NCBI RefSeq assembly: GCF_004322855.1
Contig: NZ_CP036402.1
Location: 1,302,001 to 1,366,000 of the forward strand
DNA length: 64,000 nucleotides
Direction: 5' to 3'
Origin: Egibacter rhizosphaerae
GTDB taxonomy: Bacteria > Actinomycetota > Nitriliruptoria > Euzebyales > Egibacteraceae
Below are positions 25,223 to 38,660 of the stretch, in pieces (positions within the stretch are counted from its first letter, which is position 1; each line of letters begins with the position of its first letter). Position numbers and translations under genes: made by a program. The notes beneath the pieces are model-generated. The model ran no database searches. It was not told the origin of the DNA and worked only from the letters and a program-made list of their open reading frames with translations.

Positions 25223-26855
25223 ACGAACGCTCGACCTGACGGGTCTGAGGGAAGAGGAGGTCGATGAACCGCTGCGCGGTGGGTTGCGGCTCGTGGTTGG
25301 CGAGGCCCGGCCGCTCGTTCGCCTCGATGATCACGTACTCGGGTCCGTCCACTGCCGGCACGAGGAAGTCCAGGCCCACGACGGGGATGTCGAGCGTGCG
25401 GCTGGCATGGACGGCCGCCTGCGCCAGGTCGGGGTGCAGCTGCGCGGTGACGTCGTGGATCGTCCCCCCGGTGTGCAGGTTCGCGGTCCGCCTGACCTGC
25501 AGCGTCTCGCCCTCGGCGAGCACGTCGTCGAGGGCGTAGCCCGCGTCCGCCACGACCTGCGCGGTGTGAACGTCCAGCGGGATCCGCGCCTCCCCCCCGG
25601 TCGCGGCCGCGCGGCGACGGGACTGCTTGTCGACGAGCTCCCGGATCGGCCGGGACCCGGTGCCGACCACCTGGGCGGGCCGCCGCACCGCCGCCGCGAC
25701 GACCTCGTGGTCGATGACGACGATCCGCAGGTCCTCGCCCTCGATGCACTCCTCGAGCAGCGCCTCGGGGCAGTGGCCCCAGGCCTCCGCCACGGCGTGA
25801 CGCAACGTCTCAGCGTCGCGGACCCCGACCGTGACGCCACGGCCCTGCTCGCCCCGCGCCGGCTTGACGACGACCTCGCCGACCCGGTCAAGGAAGCTGG
25901 CGTCGCCGTCGTCGCCGGAGGCCAGCCGTCCCCGCGGCACGGTGAGGCCGGACTGCTCCAGGAGCCTGCGGGTCACCCGCTTGTCGTCGCAGTAGCTCAT
26001 TGCCACGGCGGTCGTCATCTCCGACAGCGACTCGCGGGTCACGACCTCACGACCCCCGTGGGCGAGCGCGAAGAAGCCGCCCTCGGCATCGATGACGCGC
26101 ACGGTGATCCCCCGGCGTCGCGCCTCGTCCACGATGAGCTGGGCATACGGGTTGAGCTCCTCGTCCGGCGGTGCCGGGGTGAACAACGGCTCATTGATCG
26201 GGTTCTTGCGCTTGACGCAGAACACCGGCACACGCTCGAACCCGAGCTTCTCGTAGAGGCGGATCGCCGCGGTGTTGTCGTGCATCACCGAGAGGTCCAT
26301 GTACGAGCGCGCGCGAGCCTGGAAGCGCTCGGCCAGGGTGCGCACGAGCGCCTCCCCGACCCCCGGCTTCTGCGCCTGCGGGTCGACCGCCAGACACCAG
26401 AGGCTCGACCCGCCCTCGGGGTCGTTGAACGCGAACGGGTGGTCCACGCCGGTGACCGTGCCGATCACCTCCCCCGAATCGCCGTCCTCGGCGACGAGGT
26501 AGGTGAACGTCGGCGTGAGCTGGTTCGACCACATCGTCTCCGGGTCCGCGGGGACCATGTGGTTGCGGTGGTAGATGCGGTTCGTCGCCTCCGCGTCCTC
26601 CTCGGTCTGCATTTTGCGGACCACGACACCCCGGATCGGCTCTCGGGCGGGCCGGTAGCGGTGAAACCACAGCCGGTAGGTGTAGCTGGGATCGATGAAC
26701 AGCTCGTCGGGGGCCAACGAGACGAGCACGTGCGGGTCCCGCAGGTACAGAGCGATGTCCCGGCGCTGGTCCTCCTCCTGGAGCATGACCTCGAGCAGGG
26801 CCTCGCGATCATCGAAGGTCTGACCGAAGATCAGCCGACCCCACCCGCAGTCCAC
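25221..26855 (-). CDS. ngg: N-acetylglutaminylglutamine synthetase (GNAT plus ATP-grasp)
   Basis: The protein joins an N-terminal acetyltransferase domain (residues about 75-220; VDPQAQKPGVGEALVRTLAE is the acetyl-CoA loop) to a C-terminal ATP-grasp ligase (about 270-540; VVKPARGEQGRGVTVGV, EECIEGEDLRIVVID, IIEANERPGL). It builds N-acetyl-glutaminyl-glutamine, the precursor of the osmolyte NAGGN, in the cytoplasm. The GTG at 26855 is the first ordinary start, but homology appears to extend upstream in frame (STRNWEQPPDDLAQEV) to a CTG at 26921, with no ATG, GTG or TTG available. The true start may therefore be CTG, or the 5' end is altered. Confidence 0.88.
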   Translation of the reverse strand: MDCGWGRLIFGQTFDDREALLEVMLQEEDQRRDIALYLRDPHVLVSLAPDELFIDPSYTYRLWFHRYRPAREPIRGVVVRKMQTEEDAEATNRIYHRNHMVPADPETMWSNQLTPTFTYLVAEDGDSGEVIGTVTGVDHPFAFNDPEGGSSLWCLAVDPQAQKPGVGEALVRTLAERFQARARSYMDLSVMHDNTAAIRLYEKLGFERVPVFCVKRKNPINEPLFTPAPPDEELNPYAQLIVDEARRRGITVRVIDAEGGFFALAHGGREVVTRESLSEMTTAVAMSYCDDKRVTRRLLEQSGLTVPRGRLASGDDGDASFLDRVGEVVVKPARGEQGRGVTVGVRDAETLRHAVAEAWGHCPEALLEECIEGEDLRIVVIDHEVVAAAVRRPAQVVGTGSRPIRELVDKQSRRRAAATGGEARIPLDVHTAQVVADAGYALDDVLAEGETLQVRRTANLHTGGTIHDVTAQLHPDLAQAAVHASRTLDIPVVGLDFLVPAVDGPEYVIIEANERPGLANHEPQPTAQRFIDLLFPQTRQVERS

Positions 26856-27101
26856 GGCGACGTGAGCGGCGACCTCCTGCGCGAGATCGTCGGGGGGCTG
26901 TTCCCAGTTGCGCGTGGACAGCGCGTCCTCGCGCCCGCTGCGTGACTCGTGTCCGCGCGACGACCGGCTCCCGCGGCGGGAGGCCGGCTCGGGCGGTTCG
27001 GGATCTCGGGCGGGGATGGAGCGACTCCCTGTGCTCGTCGGGGCGGTCCGGGGCGGTCGGGGGCCTCAGCGGTCGGGTGGGCCTCAGCGGTCGGGTGGAC
27101 C

Positions 27102-28904
27102 TCAGAGGTCCTGAGCCTGGAGCCACAGCTCGAGCAGCCCCAGCTGCCACAGCTTGTTCCCGCGCAACGGGGTCAGATGCTGCGGGTCGGTGCCCCCACC
27201 CGGACGCTCGTGCCCGGCGATCAGCTCGTCCACGTACTCGGGGCGGAACAGGCCCCGCTCGCGCGCCGCGGGCGCGTGCAGGGCCTCGCGGACCAGCTCC
27301 AGGTACGGGCCCTGCAGATACTTGAGCGCCGGCACGGGGAAATAGCCCTTGGGACGGTCGATCACCTCGCTGGGGATCACGCGCCGGGCGGCGTCCTTCA
27401 GCACCCCCTTGCCGTCCTGCGCGGTCTTCAGCTCGGGCGGGCACTGGGCTGCCAGCTCCACGAGCTCGTGGTCCAGGAACGGGACCCGGGCCTCCAGACC
27501 CCACGCCATCGTCATGTTGTCCACCCGCTTGACCGGATCGTCGACGAGCATGACGAGGCTGTCGATGCGCAGAGCCCGGTCGGCCGGGGTCTCGGCCCCC
27601 GGCCGGTCGAAATGTGCCTGCGCGAAGGCGCCGCTCGCGTCGTGGTCGACGAGGTGGCGGGCGGCGACCACTCGCGCCATCTCCTCGTGGTCCCGGTCGA
27701 AGAACGCCTCGCGGTACGTCTCGACGCCGCTGCCGGCGGCCTCCAGCATCGGCGGGTACCAGTGGTAGCCGGCGAACACCTCGTCGGCTCCCTGTCCCGA
27801 CTGCACGACCTTCCGGCTCTTCGCGACCTCCTTCGAGAGGAGGTAGAAGCCGACCGCATCGTGGCTGACCATCGGCTCGCTCATCGCCTCGATCGCTTCC
27901 GACAGGGCCGGCAGCATCTCCTCGGTGGCGATGCGCAGCTGGTGGTGGTCCGTGCCGAACTCCTCCGCGACGACGTCGGAGTACTTGAACTCGTCGCCCT
28001 CCTCACCGCCGACCGATTCGAAGCCCACGCTGAAGGTCGCGAGGTCCCGTTGGCCCTCCTCGGCCAGCAGGCCGACGATGAGGCTCGAGTCGAGGCCGCC
28101 GGACAGGAGCACACCGACCGGCACGTCCGCGACCAGGCGCCGGCGGACCGCGACCCGCAGCGCTTCGAGCGTGGCGTCCTCCCAGTCCCGCGCGGTCCAG
28201 TCGGCCTTGCCCGGATCACGCTCGAAACGCGGTCGCCAGTACTTCTCGTCGCGCTCGCGCCCGTCGGGTTCGACGGTGCGCACGGTCGCCGGCGGGAGCT
28301 TGCGAACCCCCGAAAGGATGGTGTGGGGCGGGGGCACGACCGAGTGGAAGCTGAGGTAGTGGTGCAGCGCGACCGGGTCGACGGTGGTGTCGATGCCGCC
28401 ACCGGCGAGCACGGCGGGAAGGGTGCTGGCGAACCGCACACGACCCTGGCCGGGCGCGAGGTAGAGCGGCTTGATGCCCAAGCGGTCACGAGCCAGCACC
28501 AGGCGCCCGGTGTCACGCTCATGGAGCGCGAAGGCGAACATCCCGTGGAAGCGCTCGACACAGCGGGCGCCCCACCGGTGGTAGGCCTTGACGATCACCT
28601 CGGTGTCGCTGTGGCTCCAGAACCGGTACCCGGCCTGCTCCAGCTCGCTCCGCAGCTCGGGATAGTTGTAGATGCAGCCGTTGAAGGCGATCGCGAGGCC
28701 GAGCTCGGGATCGAGCATCGGCTGCGCCGCGCGTTCGGAGAGGTCGATGATCTTGAGCCGCCGATGGCCGAGCGACACGTTGCCCTGCGCATAGATGCCG
28801 GCCCCGTCGGGTCCGCGCCGCCCCATCGACTCCGCCATGCGCGCGACCGCCGTGGTGTCCGCGAAGCCGCCGTCGGTGCGCACCTCACCGCTGAATCCGC
28901 ACAT
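27102..28904 (-). CDS. N-acetylglutaminylglutamine amidotransferase (asparagine-synthase family)
   Basis: The 600-residue protein starts MCGFSGEV, so Cys2 is the N-terminal nucleophile of a class II glutamine amidotransferase (glutaminase domain about 1-210; [19 protein letters not shown]). A synthase domain follows with the ATP pyrophosphatase loop [15 protein letters not shown] and the [15 protein letters not shown] segment. It transfers ammonia from glutamine to the C-terminal carboxylate of N-acetylglutaminylglutamine, giving the neutral osmoprotectant. The length and the downstream synthetase and M42 genes separate it from ordinary asparagine synthetase. It is the first gene of the locus; osmotic control is expected. 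Confidence 0.9.
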   Translation of the reverse strand: MCGFSGEVRTDGGFADTTAVARMAESMGRRGPDGAGIYAQGNVSLGHRRLKIIDLSERAAQPMLDPELGLAIAFNGCIYNYPELRSELEQAGYRFWSHSDTEVIVKAYHRWGARCVERFHGMFAFALHERDTGRLVLARDRLGIKPLYLAPGQGRVRFASTLPAVLAGGGIDTTVDPVALHHYLSFHSVVPPPHTILSGVRKLPPATVRTVEPDGRERDEKYWRPRFERDPGKADWTARDWEDATLEALRVAVRRRLVADVPVGVLLSGGLDSSLIVGLLAEEGQRDLATFSVGFESVGGEEGDEFKYSDVVAEEFGTDHHQLRIATEEMLPALSEAIEAMSEPMVSHDAVGFYLLSKEVAKSRKVVQSGQGADEVFAGYHWYPPMLEAAGSGVETYREAFFDRDHEEMARVVAARHLVDHDASGAFAQAHFDRPGAETPADRALRIDSLVMLVDDPVKRVDNMTMAWGLEARVPFLDHELVELAAQCPPELKTAQDGKGVLKDAARRVIPSEVIDRPKGYFPVPALKYLQGPYLELVREALHAPAARERGLFRPEYVDELIAGHERPGGGTDPQHLTPLRGNKLWQLGLLELWLQAQDL

Positions 28905-29206
28905 GTGTCGGGATCCTTACTTCGCGAATCACGAACGGGGCTACGGCCCACCGGATCGGCCTGCGCCGGCACCGGACAGGATATTCCCCTGGTGGCGACC
29001 GGCAGCACGCACCCCCTGGGACGCCGATCGTCGGGCATCGTCCACTGGCCGCGCGCTCCGGGACCTCCCACCGCGGCCGTGGAGGTGCTACGGTTTCCCG
29101 CGAGGGCACGAGGTTCGTGAGTCTGCGTCAGTATGCCTGTTGCAGCCCCTCCCGATTCTCGGGAACTCCGGGGATCGCGCACGAAATAGAAGGTACGGAG
29201 GGCAAC

Positions 29207-29413
29207 ATGGCAGTAGGCACGGTCAAGTGGTTTTCGGACGACAAGGGCTACGGGTTCATCTCGCGCGAGGACGGCGATGACGTCTTCGTGCACTATTCGA
29301 ACATCGAGTCCAACGACCGCTTCAAGACGCTCACTGAGGGCGCTCAGGTCGAGTTCGAGATCACGCAGACTTCGAAGGGCGCGCAGGCCGAGAACGTGAG
29401 GCCGGTCGCCTAG
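29207..29413 (+). CDS. cspA: Cold-shock protein (CSD family)
   Basis: The start ATG at 29207 has GGAGGG 4-9 bp upstream; 68 residues. RNP1 (KGYGFIS) and RNP2 (DVFVHYS) motifs, the start [14 protein letters not shown] and length are typical of CspA-type proteins, single-stranded nucleic-acid chaperones that unfold mRNA. The 300-bp region before it, divergent from the NAGGN genes, would contain a long 5' leader as is usual for cold-shock mRNAs. A perfect hairpin lies 26 bp after the stop. Confidence 0.95.
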   Translation: MAVGTVKWFSDDKGYGFISREDGDDVFVHYSNIESNDRFKTLTEGAQVEFEITQTSKGAQAENVRPVA

Positions 29414-29438
29414 GCTCCCGCCGCGACGAAGCGTCGAT

Positions 29439-29465
29439 GTGCCCCCGTCACGACGACGGGGGCAC
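29439..29465 (+). terminator. Hairpin after the cold-shock gene
   Basis: A perfect 11-bp stem, GTGCCCCCGTC and GACGGGGGCAC, with a 5-nt loop (ACGAC), starts 26 bp past the stop codon. There is no T-run, but the stem's strength and position argue for a terminator. Confidence 0.7.
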
Positions 29466-29503
29466 ACGTGTGTCGGGGATCGATGCGCCCGGAGCGATGC
29501 GTC

Positions 29504-29566
29504 TCGGGGCGATGCCTGTCGAGGGCGACGCGTGTCGGGGCGATGCCTGTCGGGGCGATGCCTGTC
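29504..29566. repeat. Three copies of a 17-bp repeat downstream of the cold-shock gene
   Basis: TCGGGGCGATGCCTGTC occurs at 29504-29520, 29535-29551 and 29550-29566 (the last two overlap by 2 bp), with diverged relatives of it back to about 29470. It lies between the terminator hairpin and the 3' end of the glycosylase gene. Confidence 0.8.
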
Positions 29567-29597
29567 GAGGGCGCGGCGACGCGCGGCCGGGGGTCGA

Positions 29598-30497
29598 CTA
29601 GGCCTCGCGTGCGTTGCTCGCACGGTTGTCGGCTTCATGATCCGGGCGGATGGTGGCCGCGGCGACGGAGGGCGACCGTGAGGGTCCCGGGCCCTGACAG
29701 TGCGGACACCAGTACGTCAGGCGTGCGTTCGTTCCCTGACGAGCCACCGCGATCGGAGTCGCACACCGCGGGCACGGACGCCGCGCCCTTCCGTAGACGT
29801 AGTGGCGGTCCGCACCACCCGAGCGCGCAGCGGCCGTCACTCGCTGTGGACTGCGATCCGCGACGTTGGCCTGCAGCAGCCGCATGGCCGTGCGGAGGAG
29901 AGCGTCGCGAACCTCGCCATCCAGCTCCCCGACGGGCGTCCACGGGTCGATCCCGAGGATGAAGCACACCTCGCACCGGTAGACGTTGCCGACGCCCGCC
30001 AGCACCCGCTGGTCGAGCAGGGCCTCCCCGATCGGGACATCGGGTCGTCGATCGAGCCGTCGACGCGCCTCGTCGAGGTTGTCGCCGTCCGCGCCGAGCG
30101 GATCCGGGCCGAGTGCCGCCAAGGTGGGGTGACGGGCCACCTGCTCGTTGCTGAGGAGCTCGCAGACGGGCGCGGAGAAGCACACCGCCACCCACTCCGC
30201 GGTGCGGATCCACACCTTGGCGAGGTGCGACGGCTTGCGCCAGCGCTCCCCCGGCGGGTACAGGTGCCAGGAACCGCTCATGCGCATGTGGGTGTGCAGC
30301 GCGAGTCGGCTCGGCTCGAACCAGACGAGCAGGTGCTTGCCTCGGGGTTCGACCGTGTCGACGTGCTGGCCGACCAGGCGTCGCGGGTCGAGCCGGCGCA
30401 CCGCCGGGGAACGATCGCCGACCTCGGTGACCTCCCGTCCCTCGAGCGCGTCGGCCAAGGTCACGGCGGTCCGGTAGATCGTGTCGCCCTCGGCCAT
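29598..30497 (-). CDS. nei: Fpg/Nei-family DNA glycosylase (Nei2-like)
   Basis: The ATG at 30497 gives 299 residues. The family landmarks are EGDTIYRTAVTLADAL, the beta-hairpin Lys in EPRGKHLLVWF, LHTHMRMSGSWHLY, the helix-two-turn-helix GEALLDQRVLAGVGNVYRCE, and a zinc finger CPRC...YWCPHC. It would excise oxidised bases and cleave the abasic site. Residue 2 is Ala (MAEGDT) rather than the usual catalytic Pro2. An acidic Glu3 is kept. Lhr helicase lies upstream on the same strand, the partnership known from mycobacteria. Confident on family; activity depends on whether Ala2 can serve as the N-terminal amine. Confidence 0.88.
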   Translation of the reverse strand: MAEGDTIYRTAVTLADALEGREVTEVGDRSPAVRRLDPRRLVGQHVDTVEPRGKHLLVWFEPSRLALHTHMRMSGSWHLYPPGERWRKPSHLAKVWIRTAEWVAVCFSAPVCELLSNEQVARHPTLAALGPDPLGADGDNLDEARRRLDRRPDVPIGEALLDQRVLAGVGNVYRCEVCFILGIDPWTPVGELDGEVRDALLRTAMRLLQANVADRSPQRVTAAARSGGADRHYVYGRARRPCPRCATPIAVARQGTNARLTYWCPHCQGPGPSRSPSVAAATIRPDHEADNRASNAREA

Positions 30498-30629
30498 GCC
30501 GCGACGATACCCGCGTCCGACGCGCGAGGCGGCCTCGCGTCGCACGGCTCGCCTGCGCGATCCGCGGATCCACAACCGCGGTCGCCCGATCCCCGCCCCG
30601 ATCGCCCGCCCCGCCGCACACTCACCCGC

Positions 30630-31569
30630 ATGGCCGAGGATTTCAGCCGTTGGCAACGCATCGCGGAGCTTGCTCGCGCGCAACGCGGCATCGTGACGAT
30701 CCCTCAGTGCGAAGCGGAGGGCGTGCCGGCCCGGACCGCGTATGACGCGGTCGTGCGCCGCGGCTACCAACGCCCGTACGACGGCGTTCTCGTCATGCCG
30801 GGAGTCGAGCTCACGCCGGATCTCCGGGCCCTTGCGGTGATCCGGTCACTGCCGGCCCCCGCGGCCGCATCCGGATGGCTCGCGGCGTGGGCGCACGACT
30901 TCACCCGCCGTCCGCCGAGCACACCCGAGCTCCTCACCGACCCCCGCACGGCCCGCCGTCGACGGGAGCGCTGCCTGCTTCGCGGATCCCGGGCCTTCGA
31001 CGTCATGCCGACCGTCGAGGTCGATCAGCTCCCGTGCCTCTCCCCCTCCTGGGTGGTCGCCGACCTCGCGGGTCGCATCGAACAACGGCTTCTGCGCAGC
31101 CTGTTGATCGACGGCCGCCAGCGTGGCTGCTTCGACCTCGAGGACGTGCGGGCAGTCGCGACCGCCGGGCCGCGGCTGCCCGGACGCGCGGCCCTGATGC
31201 AGCTCCTGTGGGAACTCGATCCGGTGCGGTGCGACTCGGTGCTGGAGCACTGGACGCGTACGGCGATCTGCGACCGATCTGCCACCGCCCGCTCCCGAGC
31301 CCGTCCCGGCACCGCTGCCCACCCGGACCCTGCACCTCGACATCGGCTGGCCCGATCACCTGGTGGGCGTCGAGTGCGACGGGCTCGGCAGCCACTCCTC
31401 ACGGGCGCACCTGGAGAAGGATCAGCGGCGACACAATGCGTTCGTCCTCGGAGGGTGGCAAGTCCTCCGGGTCAGCTGGTGGAGGCTCGAGCACGACCGC
31501 GCCGGGTTCCTCCGCGAGCTGCGCGCGCTGCTGGAATCGCGGGCCGTCGAGGGTCGGCCCGGACCTTGA
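30630..31569 (+). pseudogene. AbiEi-like N-terminus plus DUF559 endonuclease-like domain, frameshifted
   Basis: From the ATG at 30630 the first 210 residues match the common type IV toxin-antitoxin AbiEi-like/DUF559 architecture: RIAELARAQRGIVTIPQCEA, VVRRGYQRPYDGVLVMPGVE, DQLPCLSPSWVVADLA. Near 31270 the homology moves to another frame, which continues LPPPAPEPVPAPLPTRTLHL, DIGWPDHLVGVECDG and LEKDQRRHNAFVLGGWQVLR to a stop at 31569. The second part is the DUF559 (Vsr-like) domain. One indel separates them. It lies on the opposite strand between lhr and nei and has no clear ribosome site, so it looks like an inserted and decayed gene. Confidence 0.7.
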
Positions 31570-31616
31570 GCGAGCCGCGGAACGCGCCGATCGCACGGAT
31601 CCCACCGTTGACGGAC

Positions 31617-31721
31617 CGGTCGCCGCATGGATCCGGGCACTGAGCCGCCTTCACGTGCGGTCCCCGCATGGATCCGGGCCTGAGCCGACTTCGCGTGCGG
31701 TCGCCGTACGGATCCGACTGC
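31617..31721. repeat. Degenerate 40-41-bp tandem repeat, two and a half copies
   Basis: Units start at 31617, 31658 and 31698, each beginning CGGTCGCCGCATGGATCCG or a close variant and continuing GGC(A)CTGAGCCG(C/A)CTTC. The third is partial. Confidence 0.75.
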
Positions 31722-31812
31722 ACCAGATGGTCGAGATCACCCTCGCGCAGAATCTTGCACGCGTTTGTGCTGTTCAGGCGCCGATCCATTGCACCCGATC
31801 GACCACGTCACA

Positions 31813-31834
31813 TTGGCGCACGATCTTGCGCCAA
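31813..31834. terminator. Hairpin between convergent genes
   Basis: TTGGCGCA and TGCGCCAA form a perfect 8-bp stem with a 6-nt loop. It is placed about 110 bp beyond the lhr stop codon (minus strand) and 240 bp beyond the DUF559 stop, so it could end either transcript. Confidence 0.4.
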
Positions 31835-31944
31835 GTTGACGTCGTCGAACGGGTGCAAGCCGCGTCGGGCGGGCGCAAACCGCGTCGAACCCAGCCACGC
31901 CACCGGGCGCAAGCCGTCGAGCTGGCGATCCGGTCGGCCAACGG

Positions 31945-37089
<5,145 letters not shown>

Positions 37090-37354
37090 CGACCTCCTCC
37101 GTCCAGGCTCTCGAGCCGACCGCCGGCCCTGTCCCTCCGGGCATGCTGCCACGCGGGTGGGACAGCCTCGTGCGCTGGGAGTCTGCGGTTCCGGGTCCAC
37201 TGTCGCCGGCTCGACGCCCGCGGGCGACCTGTCCGAACGCCGTATCGCCGCACGGCACGGCGTACCCCTACGGCCGGTCGCTAAGCTGGGGGATTCGCCC
37301 GAACATGTGGGCCGGGCGCCACCTCAACCGGCCCGAAGGGAGCGCGAGACGCCT

Positions 37355-37786
37355 GTGGAAGCCCCGACGGTCACCGTGCGCATTCCGCCCGACGCGGAGC
37401 ACGTCCCGCTGTTCCGAACGACGGTCGCCGGCATCGCCGCCCGCGCCGATTGCACGCTGGACGAGGTCGAGGACCTGCGGATGGGCGTCGAGGAGGCTGC
37501 GGTGCTCCTCCTGCGCCAGGGCGGCGGCGACCGCATCGACCTCGACGTGGTCATCGGCGAGGAGGCGCTGGAGGTCTCGGTGGCCCGCGCCGCGATGGCG
37601 ACCGACCCGATCGAGGAAGGCACGTTCTCCTGGCAGATCCTCTCGGCACTCTCGGACGAGCTCCGACTGGAGCACAGCGAGGGCACGGGCCGGATCGTCC
37701 TCGTCAAGCACCGCAACCAGGCTCGGGACCCCGCGCCCGCGGTGAGCCCGCAGGCCGGGGCCGCGGGCAACTCGGAGGCATCGTGA
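37355..37786 (+). CDS. RsbW-like anti-sigma factor / serine kinase ATPase domain
   Basis: I start at the GTG at 37355, giving 143 residues; the frame is open earlier without homology. The start VTVRIPPDAEHVPLFRTTVA and CTLDEVEDLRMGVEEAAVLL fit the HATPase_c_2 domain of RsbW/SpoIIAB proteins, which bind and inhibit SigB/SigF-type sigma factors and phosphorylate an anti-anti-sigma protein. The G boxes are degenerate (GTGRIVLVK). It lies directly upstream of a SigB/SigF-type gene on the same strand, the expected arrangement. No RsbV gene is visible. A stress-response switch is inferred. Confidence 0.75.
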   Translation: MEAPTVTVRIPPDAEHVPLFRTTVAGIAARADCTLDEVEDLRMGVEEAAVLLLRQGGGDRIDLDVVIGEEALEVSVARAAMATDPIEEGTFSWQILSALSDELRLEHSEGTGRIVLVKHRNQARDPAPAVSPQAGAAGNSEAS

Positions 37787-37842
37787 ACTCACCGATCCTC
37801 GCGAACGGTCCGACGTCGCCGGATCAGAAGGGCGCCGGCTGA
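37783..37842 (+). CDS. Possible 19-codon coupling ORF between anti-sigma and sigma genes
   Basis: A GTG at 37783 overlaps the anti-sigma stop (GTGA) and opens a 19-codon frame, VNSPILANGPTSPDQKGAG, whose TGA overlaps the sigma-factor ATG (TGATG). Both ends are therefore positioned for translational coupling. No conservation can be checked here, and the product may be irrelevant; the ORF may simply carry ribosomes to the sigma start. Could also be coincidence. Confidence 0.3.
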   Translation: MNSPILANGPTSPDQKGAG

Positions 37843-38609
37843 TGAGCACGCAGCAGTACAGCCGCGAGGACACGAAGATGCTCTTCGCGAAGCTGCAGGA
37901 GACCGGGGATCCCGCGATCCGCGAAGAGCTCGCGCGCCTGCACCTCCCGCTGGTGGAGTACCTGGCGAAGCGCTTCAAGGATCGTGGCGAGCCCCTCGAC
38001 GACCTCGTGCAGGTGGGCAGCGTCGGGCTCCTCAAGGCGATCGATCGGTTCGACCTCGACCGTGGGGTCGAGTTCTCGACGTACGCCACGCCGACCATCG
38101 TCGGGGAGCTCAAGCGCTACTTCCGCGACAAGGGCTGGGCGATCCGCGTCCCGCGACGGCTGCAGGAACTCAGCCTGCGGCTCAACAAGGTGGTCGCGCA
38201 GCTCACCCAGGATCTCGGCCGCAGCCCGACGGTGGCGGAGATCGCCCGGGCGGCGGAGGTCAGCGAGGAGGAGGTCCTCGAGGCCCTGGAGTCGGGCCAG
38301 GCCTATTCGACCACGAGCCTCGACGCGCCCGCGGGCAACGATGAGGAGGACACCCCCATGCGGCTCGACCGCATGGGCGAGGAGGACGTCGCGCTCGACA
38401 ACCTCGAGTACTTCGCGTCCCTGGCGCCGCTCATCGAACAGCTGCCCGAGCGCGAGCGGGAGATCCTCTACCTCCGGTTCTTCAAGGGGATGACCCAGTC
38501 GAAGATCGCCGAGCACGTCGGCATCAGCCAGATGCACGTCTCGCGGTTGCTGTCCCGCATGCTCGAGTTCCTGCGCCAGGGCATGGAGGGCGAGGAACCG
38601 ATCGGGTAG
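37842..38609 (+). CDS. SigB/SigF/SigG-family RNA polymerase sigma factor
   Basis: The 255-residue protein has region 2 (LARLHLPLVEYLAKRFKDRG, DDLVQVGSVGLLKAIDRFDL, FSTYATPTIVGELKRYFRDK), region 3 (RVPRRLQELSLRLNKVVAQL, GRSPTVAEIARAAEVSEEEV) and region 4 (LPEREREILYLRFFKGMTQS, QMHVSRLLSRMLEFLRQ). This is a general stress or developmental sigma factor, held by the RsbW-like protein encoded just upstream. The start ATG overlaps the stop of a 19-codon ORF. Regulon and inducing signal are not visible. Confidence 0.93.
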   Translation: MSTQQYSREDTKMLFAKLQETGDPAIREELARLHLPLVEYLAKRFKDRGEPLDDLVQVGSVGLLKAIDRFDLDRGVEFSTYATPTIVGELKRYFRDKGWAIRVPRRLQELSLRLNKVVAQLTQDLGRSPTVAEIARAAEVSEEEVLEALESGQAYSTTSLDAPAGNDEEDTPMRLDRMGEEDVALDNLEYFASLAPLIEQLPEREREILYLRFFKGMTQSKIAEHVGISQMHVSRLLSRMLEFLRQGMEGEEPIG

Positions 38610-38660
38610 GCGGGGGCCCGACCGCTTCACTCTCCCCCGGCCGCCGCCGATATTCCCGGT

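Larger units (their letters stand above)
31570..31944. other. Intergenic repeat-rich region between DUF559 pseudogene and lhr
   Basis: About 375 bp with no gene. It holds a 41-bp degenerate tandem repeat (31617-31721) and, further on, a perfect hairpin (31813-31834) inside several partial copies of a GTGCAAGCC/GCGCAAACC-type sequence. Both flanking genes end here. Confidence 0.6.
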
